A DNA stretch of 6,051 nucleotides from an uncultured Actinomycetes bacterium (lineage in GTDB: Bacteria; Actinomycetota; Actinomycetes; Nanopelagicales; Nanopelagicaceae). Within the stretch, counting starts at the first letter, position 1. Each line of letters starts with the position of its first letter. The notes under the pieces are model-generated. The model did no database searches, was not told the origin of the DNA, and worked only from the letters and a program-made list of their open reading frames with translations. This document shows positions 1 through 4,660 of the stretch, in pieces. Location of the stretch: assembly GCA_903865885.1 (NCBI GenBank), contig CAIPLJ010000124.1, positions 1 to 6,051 of the forward strand. The letters run 5' to 3'. The translations under genes and the position numbers were made by a program.

Positions 1-1
1 G

Positions 2-145
2 GCAAAAGTCGCGCCTCTTCTTACCTTTACCAAGTTCTTTGGTTGGGGAGAAGTTGTTGCAGCCTCAGCATGGTTACTTCTTACTGGCCTTGTTGTCTCG
101 ACAGCCGCATCTCTCATCACACTTCGTCGTTACCTAAAGGTCTAG
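2..145 (+). CDS. ftsX: FtsX, cell-division ABC transporter permease-like subunit, C-terminal end only
   Basis: Only the last 47 codons and the TAG stop (143-145) are in the window; the start lies to the left. The visible peptide has a short amphipathic stretch (TFTKFFGWGEVV), a hydrophobic helix of about 20 residues (WLLLTGLVVSTAASLITL), and a short basic end (RRYLKV). This matches the last transmembrane helix and cytoplasmic tail of actinobacterial FtsX, which usually end in LRRYLKV or similar. FtsX pairs with the ATPase FtsE and controls peptidoglycan hydrolases at the division site (family knowledge). In many Actinobacteria the order is ftsE-ftsX-smpB, and smpB does begin 4 nt after this stop, which supports the call. 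A competing frame that starts with ATG at 43 is a shadow of this end and of the smpB start. Confidence 0.8.
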   Translation, partial: AKVAPLLTFTKFFGWGEVVAASAWLLLTGLVVSTAASLITLRRYLKV

Positions 146-149
146 TTCC

Positions 150-632
150 GTGGTTAAGGAGCTGGGAAAGAAGCTCATCGCGCAGAATAAGAAAGCGCGT
201 CACGATTTCTCCATTGAAGATGTTTATGAATGTGGAATTGTATTGATGGGCACCGAAGTGAAATCACTTCGCGCAGGTCGAGCTTCTCTGATCGATGGCT
301 TTGCAATGATCGAAAATGGTGAACTCTGGTTACATGGTGTTCATATCCCTGAATACACCGAAGGAACGTGGACCAATCACACCCCACGACGCAAGCGTAA
401 ATTATTGGTTAATAAGATTGAACTGCGCAAGATTGCAGTACGTACAAAGGATTCCGGCGTCACACTGGTCCCACTTCAGTTGTACTTTAAAGATGGCAAA
501 GCAAAGATCGAAGTTGCGATTGCAAAAGGTAAGAAGGCGCACGATAAGCGAAGCACTTTGATGGAGCAGCAAGCGACCCGTGACATTAATCGCGAACTAT
601 CTCGTCGCCAATCTGGTAAAGATTCTTTTTAG
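150..632 (+). CDS. smpB: SsrA-binding protein SmpB
   Basis: SmpB binds the tRNA-like part of tmRNA and brings it into the empty A site of stalled ribosomes, where it mimics a codon-anticodon helix. The 160-residue product has the usual family length. It shows the typical N-terminus (LIAQNKKARHDF, residues 9-20), the family signature GTEVKSLR (34-41), the core GELWLHGVHIPEY (57-69), LVPLQLYF (106-113), and the GKK...DKR box (127-134). A basic 25-residue tail follows; in the family it becomes helical and enters the mRNA channel. The start is GTG at 150. It gives the expected length, and an AAAGG stretch (136-140, inside the end of ftsX) lies about 9 nt upstream. The 4-nt gap to ftsX suggests co-transcription. 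Its RNA partner ssrA lies about 0.8 kb downstream on the same strand. Confidence 0.97.
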   Translation: MVKELGKKLIAQNKKARHDFSIEDVYECGIVLMGTEVKSLRAGRASLIDGFAMIENGELWLHGVHIPEYTEGTWTNHTPRRKRKLLVNKIELRKIAVRTKDSGVTLVPLQLYFKDGKAKIEVAIAKGKKAHDKRSTLMEQQATRDINRELSRRQSGKDSF

Positions 633-657
633 AGCCTTCTACTTGCAGGATTGATCA

Positions 658-1218
658 ATGACTTTTCGCCTCGAAACTGATCGGCTGATTCTTCGCCCAC
701 TCGCTCTTTCCGATGAAGATGATCTTCTTGAATATCAATCCCACCCCGAGATCGTCCGATACATACCGTGGCCAGAACGCACTCGCCAGCAAGTAAAAGA
801 GGCGCTAGTAAAAGTTATTGCGACAAGTAAATTCGAGCTTATTGATGAACTTGATTACATCAATCTTGGCTGGGAAATTAAGAGTGGTAAAGAGCAAGGA
901 AAAGTTATCGGCCAATCCAATATGAGTTTAAAATCCGCAATTGATCAATGTGCAGATATAGGTTGGGTAACTCATCAAAATTTTCAAGGGCAGGGATATG
1001 CCTTCGAAGCATCACATGCCCTTATCGCATATGCCTTTAGACGTTTTCCGATTCATCGCATCATTGCAGATATTGATACCCGTGCACCGAAGTCTGCTGC
1101 CCTTGCAGAGAAACTCGGCATGCGGCGAGAAGGTACTTTTAAAGATGGCGAATTCTTTAAAGGATCTTGGTGCGATATGTGGCTCTACGCGATTCTCAAG
1201 AGCGAGTTCCACGCCTAA
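658..1218 (+). CDS. GNAT family N-acetyltransferase, RimJ/RimL-like
   Basis: The 186-residue product has the layout of the Acetyltransf_3 (RimJ/RimL-like) group, which transfers acetyl from acetyl-CoA to an amino group. The N-terminus LETDRLILRPLALSDEDDLLEY (residues 5-26) is the classic strand-helix opening. The acetyl-CoA pyrophosphate loop is Q110-G-Q-G-Y-A115, in a GWVTHQNFQGQGYAFEA context. The C-terminal motif, HRIIADIDTRAPKSAALAEKLGMRREGTF (133-161), is typical, although the usual Asn-x-x-Ser is replaced by T141-R-A-P-K-S145. The substrate cannot be read from the sequence: ribosomal protein, small amine and antibiotic are all possible. The ATG at 658 follows AGGA (647-650) at 7 nt. It lies 25 nt after smpB, so it may be read from the same transcript. 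No clear terminator follows. Confidence 0.88.
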   Translation: MTFRLETDRLILRPLALSDEDDLLEYQSHPEIVRYIPWPERTRQQVKEALVKVIATSKFELIDELDYINLGWEIKSGKEQGKVIGQSNMSLKSAIDQCADIGWVTHQNFQGQGYAFEASHALIAYAFRRFPIHRIIADIDTRAPKSAALAEKLGMRREGTFKDGEFFKGSWCDMWLYAILKSEFHA

Positions 1219-1340
1219 TTTCTCACTATCGAATCTATTGTCTATACTTGGGTCATCACTTAGATAGATCGAGTCAGCAGACAAGAATGCTCACTCCATA
1301 CCTTCTAAGAAACCAATTCTCTCCCAACTAATTTTCCTAG

Positions 1341-1350
1341 TGAAATTTCA
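1341..1350. repeat. 10-nt perfect palindrome TGAAATTTCA
   Basis: TGAAATTTCA is its own reverse complement. It lies about 95 nt upstream of the mature tmRNA start. It could be a small operator half or chance, since AT-rich palindromes of this length do occur at random. It is listed because two longer inverted repeats follow within 90 nt. Confidence 0.4.
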
Positions 1351-1393
1351 ACGGGTGAGTTGTCTAAAAAATATATTGAAAACTAAATAGTGT

Positions 1394-1416
1394 GAATTAC
1401 GTTTTCCACGTAATTC
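1394..1416. repeat. Inverted repeat upstream of ssrA, 9-bp arms
   Basis: GAATTACGT (1394-1402) and ACGTAATTC (1408-1416) are exact reverse complements separated by TTTCC. In RNA this would be a 9-bp hairpin with a 5-nt loop; in DNA it would be a two-fold symmetric protein site. The loop side is not followed by a T-run but by CCC AATA, so it does not look like an intrinsic terminator. It ends 29 nt before the mature tmRNA 5' end. Confidence 0.7.
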
Positions 1417-1421
1417 CCCAA

Positions 1422-1440
1422 TATCTAGAGTTTCTAGATA
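1422..1440. repeat. Inverted repeat directly before ssrA, 8-bp arms
   Basis: TATCTAGA (1422-1429) and TCTAGATA (1433-1440) are exact reverse complements with a GTT spacer. The right arm contains the candidate -10 hexamer TAGATA, and the repeat ends 5 nt before the tmRNA acceptor stem. A protein bound here would cover the likely ssrA core promoter. If transcription starts further upstream, it could instead be a hairpin in the 5' leader near the RNase P cut. Confidence 0.65.
1435..1440 (+). promoter_or_regulatory. Candidate -10 box for ssrA
   Basis: TAGATA lies 5 nt before the first base of the tmRNA acceptor stem (1446), the right distance for a start at or next to the mature 5' end. It matches TATAAT only partly, and the expected -35 position (about 1412-1417, AATTCC) does not resemble TTGACA. 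The promoter could also lie further upstream, with RNase P trimming the 5' end. Confidence 0.3.
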
Positions 1441-1445
1441 AACAT

Positions 1446-1813
1446 GGGGGTGAACGGTCTCGACTTTAGTTGTTGGGGCAGGGGAAGCGGGCCGAGGAAG
1501 CCGGGATGATCTCGTAAACCATGAAACCTGTGCAAAAATAACTGCAGACAACAGTCGCAGTGATTTCGCTCTAGCTGCATAAGCTAGTACCGAATCCGTC
1601 AGCCCGGGCGCGCTCTCGTCCCGGAACCTGGCGTCGCTAGAGAGCTCTTCATCGAGATAGCGTTGCGAATATCTCGAGAGAACAGTTTCGCAAATGAGTT
1701 CGTTGAATACTTGTGTGTAAGAGATTCAGGACTGAGAAAACGTTAAACGCACTACGCCCGTAGAAGCCCTGTTTTAATTCTGAAGGACCCGGGTTCGATT
1801 CCCGGCACCTCCA
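1446..1813 (+). ncRNA. ssrA: Transfer-messenger RNA (tmRNA, 10Sa RNA), one-piece
   Basis: tmRNA acts as alanyl-tRNA and mRNA in trans-translation with SmpB. The 5' end GGGGGTGAACGGTCTCGACT is the conserved tmRNA start. The acceptor stem pairs 1446-1452 (GGGGGTG) with 1806-1812 (CACCTCC), with one G-U pair, and A1813 is the discriminator. The T arm has stem 1789-1793 with 1801-1805 and loop TTCGATT (1794-1800). The tag frame starts at 1532, and its stop lies in a hairpin (1571-1576 with 1582-1587), as in other tmRNAs. Further internal stems, such as 1653-1659 with 1670-1676, fit the pseudoknot region. The genome reads CTA after the discriminator, so the 3' CCA is not encoded and must be added by nucleotidyltransferase. 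The length of 368 nt is normal. The tag follows the 5' half, so the gene is not the circularly permuted two-piece form. Confidence 0.97.
1532..1582 (+). other. tmRNA tag-peptide reading frame (AKITADNSRSDFALAA)
   Basis: The frame runs from a GCA resume codon (1532-1534) to TAA (1580-1582) and encodes 16 residues: AKITADNSRSDFALAA. The ALAA end is the degron recognised by ClpXP-type proteases in other bacteria, and the FALAA ending and 16-residue length resemble streptomycete tags. The Ala resume codon fits the Ala charged on tmRNA. The choice of resume codon rests on frame, length and the ALAA end; a neighbouring frame is unlikely because it would not give this end. Confidence 0.88.
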
Positions 1814-1823
1814 CTAGCTTTAT

Positions 1824-2150
1824 TTATTCTCCGCTATCTCCATCTTCAGAACCCGGTTTCAACCCGTCAAATATTTCTTTACAGATGGGGCAGACTGGAT
1901 ATTTCTGAGGATCGCGAGATGGAACCCATTTCTTTCCGCAGAGAGCTTTAACCGATTTCCCAGTTACTGCAGATTCAACAATCTTCTCTTTCTTGATGTA
2001 ATGAGCAAAGCGATCATGGCCGCCATCATCTTCTTGTTCAACAGGGCGAGTGAGTGTGTCTGTATCTGCGCCGACAACAGGTGAATCGAGAGTCGGTAAT
2101 CCGCGATCGAAAATTCCTGCGTAAATTTCGCACTCTACTGGAAAAGTCAT
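1824..2150 (-). CDS. DUF3039 domain-containing protein, putative zinc-binding
   Basis: The 108-residue product matches the DUF3039 family, known mainly from Actinobacteria and without an established function. The diagnostic core is EDDGGHDRFAHYIKKEKI (residues 40-57), then AVTGKSVKALCGKKWVPSRDP (61-81) and KYPVCPICKEIFD (84-95). Cys71, Cys87 and Cys90, with nearby His45 and His50, could form a zinc-ribbon-like site; that is inference. The acidic, Gly/Ser-rich tail (EDGDSGE) is probably disordered. The frame stays open far upstream into the antisense of argF, but homology starts only here. The ATG at 2150 has no Shine-Dalgarno sequence and sits 6 nt after a GATAAT box, which suggests a leaderless message. 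The gene converges on ssrA, with 10 nt between them. Confidence 0.85.
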   Translation of the reverse strand: MTFPVECEIYAGIFDRGLPTLDSPVVGADTDTLTRPVEQEDDGGHDRFAHYIKKEKIVESAVTGKSVKALCGKKWVPSRDPQKYPVCPICKEIFDGLKPGSEDGDSGE

Positions 2151-2156
2151 AGCGTT

Positions 2157-2162
2157 ATTATC
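2157..2162 (-). promoter_or_regulatory. Candidate -10 box for the DUF3039 gene, leaderless start
   Basis: On the minus strand GATAAT (5 of 6 bases of TATAAT) is followed by 6 nt (AACGCT) and then the ATG at 2150. This spacing puts the transcription start at or next to the A of ATG. There is no clear -35 at 17-18 nt, which is common in actinobacterial promoters. Confidence 0.55.
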
Positions 2163-2238
2163 GCTGAGTAGATGCCAATTGCACCACTGCACCTTTCTAA
2201 GCCAGAAGAATGCCGCATCATGAGGCAACTTCCCCCTG

Positions 2239-2244
2239 TAGAAT
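2239..2244 (+). promoter_or_regulatory. Candidate -10 box for argF, leaderless start
   Basis: TAGAAT (5 of 6 bases of TATAAT) is followed by 6 nt (CTCCCA) and the argF ATG at 2251. No Shine-Dalgarno sequence precedes the ATG, so a leaderless message is the simplest reading. The spacing equals that of the divergent DUF3039 gene. No good -35 and no obvious ArgR box can be seen in the 100-nt intergenic region. Confidence 0.55.
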
Positions 2245-2250
2245 CTCCCA

Positions 2251-3192
2251 ATGAAAGACTTACTGCGAACTGAGCACCTTTCTCGTGCTGATGTCGATTT
2301 ACTGCTCGATACAGCCGCCGACTTTGCATCAAACCCGCTCCGCTCCAACACAGCGTTGAGCAATAAAACTGTCGCGATATATATGACGAAGCCTTCAACC
2401 CGTACTCGCTTGGCTTCTGAAACTGCTGTAGCGCACTTGGGTGCAACACCAATCTTTCTTCGCGGCGATGATTTACAGCTTGGTCGCGGTGAAACTATCG
2501 CGGATACAGCAAAGATCATCAGCGGTTTCTGTGATGCGCTGATTATTCGCACCTTTAAACAATCTGATGTCGACGAACTCGGCGCCGAATCTTCTATTCC
2601 AGTTATCAATGGCCTGACCGATGATGATCACCCAACTCAGCTACTTGCAGATTGGGTCACCATCCGCGAGAACTTTGGTAACGATATTAAAGGCCGCAAA
2701 TTTGTGTACTTAGGTGATGGAAATAATATGACGCACGCATGGCTCATCATGGGCGCCATCATGGGTGCACATGTTGTTGCTGCAACTCCTGCAGGTAAAT
2801 GGGCACCCGATGCAGCAGTCATTGCAAAGGCGAAAGCGATTGCAGCTGCCAGTGGTGCAACTATTGAAGTGACAACGGATGCGGAAGCTGCTGCTAAAGA
2901 TGCATCAGTTCTCTATACCGATGTATGGATGTCGATGGGAGATCCCGAAGAAGAGCGCGCCGAGAAGATGAAAGCACTTGCCCCATATGCAGTCACAGAA
3001 AATCTCATGTCACTTACTGCAAAGGATTCAATCTTTATGCACTGTCTTCCTGCCCACCGCGGTGAAGAAGTTGCTGCCTCTGTTATCGATGGGCCGAAGT
3101 CCGTTATCTGGCGTGAGGCCTATCACCGTCGCACAACGATTCAAGCTCTGCTTTATCACTTAACTCGCGGCGAACTCAAGGGTACAGTGTGA
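2251..3192 (+). CDS. argF: Ornithine carbamoyltransferase
   Basis: The enzyme joins carbamoyl phosphate and ornithine to give citrulline in arginine synthesis; it is cytoplasmic and usually trimeric. The 313 residues match the family length. The carbamoyl-phosphate motif KPSTRTR is at residues 47-53, DLQLGRGET at 74-82 and HPTQ at 127-130. The ornithine-specific loop D224-VWM-S228-M229-G230 and HCLPAHRG (264-271) separate it from aspartate carbamoyltransferase. The residues before STRTR (YMTK rather than FEK) and the end (REAYHRRTTIQALL) differ from the common OTC consensus but keep its spacing. The ATG at 2251 has no Shine-Dalgarno sequence and follows a -10 box by 6 nt. No other arg gene is visible. 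The stop overlaps the start of pntAA by 4 nt. A catabolic (arcB) role cannot be excluded, but no arc genes are seen. Confidence 0.93.
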   Translation: MKDLLRTEHLSRADVDLLLDTAADFASNPLRSNTALSNKTVAIYMTKPSTRTRLASETAVAHLGATPIFLRGDDLQLGRGETIADTAKIISGFCDALIIRTFKQSDVDELGAESSIPVINGLTDDDHPTQLLADWVTIRENFGNDIKGRKFVYLGDGNNMTHAWLIMGAIMGAHVVAATPAGKWAPDAAVIAKAKAIAAASGATIEVTTDAEAAAKDASVLYTDVWMSMGDPEEERAEKMKALAPYAVTENLMSLTAKDSIFMHCLPAHRGEEVAASVIDGPKSVIWREAYHRRTTIQALLYHLTRGELKGTV

Positions 3193-4355
3193 CCATGAGA
3201 GTTGCCGTTCCGCGCGAGATTAGAGATGGCGAGAAGCGCGTAGCGCTTGTGCCTGATGTCATTAATAAATTAACCCGACTTGGTTATGAAGTAGTCATTG
3301 AATCTGGAGCTGGCGCTCACGCACAAGCTACCGATGATCTCTTCACAGCAGCAGGTGCCACCGTCAAGACCGGCAACGTAATTAGCGATGCCGACGTTGT
3401 TCTCTCCGTTACCTCATTAACACCGGCACAGATGGGCAGCCTTAAGAAAGGCGCCGTCACAATCTCCTTTCTCTCGCCAGTAACTGCAGTCGATTCCATT
3501 GAAGCAGCAGCAAGTGCGGGAGTTTCAGCTTTCTCTCTTGAATTAGTTCCACGTATTTCTCGTGCTCAATCAATGGATGCGCTGACATCACAAGCGCTCT
3601 GTGCTGGATATCGCGCAGCAATTGTTGGCGCAGAACTTTCACCACGATTCTTTCCCATGTTGATGACAGCAGCTGGAACCGTGACACCAGCTCAAGTTTT
3701 GGTACTGGGCGCAGGTGTTGCAGGTTTGCAAGCGATTGCAACTGCACGCCGCCTCGGTGGAGTCGTCAGTGCATACGATGTTCGTCCATCATCTGCCGAT
3801 GAAGTGAAATCAATGGGTGCAACATTTATCAACCTTGAACTAGAAGCCCTCGAAGGTGCTGGTGGTTATGCGCGCGAGATGACTGAAGAGCGCGCAGCAA
3901 AGCAGCGTGAATTGTTAACTCCATATATTGCAAAGTCTCATGTGGTAATCACAACGGCTGCAGTTCCTGGACGCGCTGCCCCTCGTTTGATGACAGCGCA
4001 GATGGTTGATGCAATGGAAGCTGGAACAATCATCGTCGATCTTGCCGCTGAAACTGGCGGTAACGTTGAAGGTTCTAAGCCTGGCGAGATTGTTGTTACA
4101 GCAAAGGGAGTTCAGATCTGGGGTGGTAAAGATGTCCCTAGCCAACTGCCATTCCACGCATCAAGTTTGTACTCACGTAACGTGGTCAATCTCTTAACTT
4201 TGATGACAACCCCAAGTAAAGATGGTGCACCCGTAGCGCTCAATATCGATTTCAGTGATGAAATCATTGATAAGTCAGCTTTGACACATGCAGGCGCTAA
4301 GCACACACCTGGTGCAAGCGATAAGTTAGTTAAAGAAAGCGAAGGTAAGAACTAA
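3189..4355 (+). CDS. pntAA: NAD(P) transhydrogenase subunit alpha part 1 (NAD(H)-binding domain I)
   Basis: This is the soluble NAD(H)-binding part of the proton-translocating transhydrogenase, which passes hydride from NADH to NADP+ using the proton gradient. The N-terminus MRVAVPREIRDGEKRVALVP (residues 3-22) is typical of the alanine dehydrogenase/PNT superfamily. The RQD loop, which contacts nicotinamide and domain III, is seen as R122, Q127 and D130 in PRISRAQSMD. The Rossmann loop GAGVAG is at 174-179 with acidic D197 in YDVRP. The product ends at 388 residues without membrane helices, so it is the split form. It lacks the features of a free alanine dehydrogenase, and pntAB and pntB follow. 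The GTG at 3189 is used because it forms a GTGA overlap with the argF stop and has AAGGG about 6 nt upstream; ATG at 3195 is the alternative. The product ends with a flexible 35-residue linker. Confidence 0.94.
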   Translation: MTMRVAVPREIRDGEKRVALVPDVINKLTRLGYEVVIESGAGAHAQATDDLFTAAGATVKTGNVISDADVVLSVTSLTPAQMGSLKKGAVTISFLSPVTAVDSIEAAASAGVSAFSLELVPRISRAQSMDALTSQALCAGYRAAIVGAELSPRFFPMLMTAAGTVTPAQVLVLGAGVAGLQAIATARRLGGVVSAYDVRPSSADEVKSMGATFINLELEALEGAGGYAREMTEERAAKQRELLTPYIAKSHVVITTAAVPGRAAPRLMTAQMVDAMEAGTIIVDLAAETGGNVEGSKPGEIVVTAKGVQIWGGKDVPSQLPFHASSLYSRNVVNLLTLMTTPSKDGAPVALNIDFSDEIIDKSALTHAGAKHTPGASDKLVKESEGKN

Positions 4356-4660
4356 TGGATGCAATCGCAATCATTTCCATCTTCACACTCGCTGTCTTTG
4401 TGGGCTTTGAGGTTGTCTCCAAAGTTTCTTCAACTCTCCACACACCGCTGATGTCAGGTGCTAACGCGATTCACGGCGTGATTCTCGTCGGTGCAATCAT
4501 CGTCGCCGATCACAGCCAAACTAATCTTGAACTTGGACTCTCACTTGCAGCAATCATCCTTGCGACCATCAATATGGTCGGTGGATTTGTTGTGACAGAC
4601 AGAATGTTAGAAATGTTTAAGCCCAAGAAAGACCCTGTAGAGAAAGGAGGCTCCAAGTGA
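4355..4660 (+). CDS. pntAB: NAD(P) transhydrogenase subunit alpha part 2 (membrane part)
   Basis: This 101-residue membrane protein carries the alpha-side helices of domain II, the proton channel. Three hydrophobic segments can be seen, at about residues 3-22, 38-52 and 60-81. The family-specific stretches are LHTPLMSGANAIHGV (28-42) and INMVGGFVVTDRMLEMF (72-88), which leave little doubt. The start ATG overlaps the pntAA stop by one base (TAATG), so translation is probably coupled. The short Lys-rich tail (KPKKDPVEKGGSK) is likely cytoplasmic. Its DNA also carries the strong ribosome-binding site of pntB. Confidence 0.95.
   Translation: MDAIAIISIFTLAVFVGFEVVSKVSSTLHTPLMSGANAIHGVILVGAIIVADHSQTNLELGLSLAAIILATINMVGGFVVTDRMLEMFKPKKDPVEKGGSK
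4643..4650 (+). promoter_or_regulatory. Strong ribosome-binding site for pntB
   Basis: AAAGGAGG, an almost full anti-16S match, lies inside the end of pntAB, 6 nt before the GTG at 4657. It fixes that GTG as the pntB start and contrasts with the missing Shine-Dalgarno sequence at argF. Confidence 0.8.

Larger units (their letters stand above)
1219..1445. other. Non-coding stretch between the GNAT gene and ssrA
   Basis: No convincing gene is present in these 227 nt. The stretch is AT-rich and presumably holds the ssrA promoter. It contains a 10-nt palindrome (1341-1350) and two perfect inverted repeats (1394-1416 and 1422-1440) directly before the tmRNA 5' end. Possible -10 boxes are TATACT (1243-1248), TATATT (1372-1377) and TAGATA (1435-1440), but none has a good TTGACA-like -35 at 17 nt. 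There is no G+C-rich hairpin with a T-run that would act as a terminator for the GNAT gene. Confidence 0.6.

Noticed and set aside
1230..1271. Stem CGAATCTAT / ATAGATCG as a terminator after the GNAT gene
   Set aside because: The arms are AT-rich with a bulge, the loop is more than 20 nt, and no T-run follows.
1287..1331. A 14-codon open frame (ATG CTC ACT ... AAC TAA) upstream of ssrA
   Set aside because: It is very short, has no convincing ribosome-binding site, and shows no leader-peptide character such as repeated regulatory codons.
1787..1825. Phage or genomic-island attachment site at the tmRNA 3' end
   Set aside because: ssrA is a frequent integration target, but no integrase gene and no second copy of the 3' end sequence occur in the window, and the neighbouring gene is an ordinary actinobacterial DUF3039 gene.
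2171..2235. ArgR (ARG box) operator in front of argF
   Set aside because: The only repeats seen are two TGCACC copies 8 nt apart and a CAATTG palindrome. Neither resembles the usual AT-rich 18-nt ARG box palindrome.
1824..2609. A 261-residue open frame on the minus strand running from the DUF3039 gene into the antisense of argF
   Set aside because: Only the last 108 residues match a known family. The N-terminal part is antisense to the conserved 5' third of argF and is low-complexity Ser/Ala/Arg/Lys. The ATG at 2150 with its own -10 box explains the gene better.
3457..3747. Minus-strand open frame of 96 codons within pntAA
   Set aside because: It is antisense to highly conserved pntAA codons, including the Rossmann loop, and has no recognisable motif. 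It is a shadow of the real gene.
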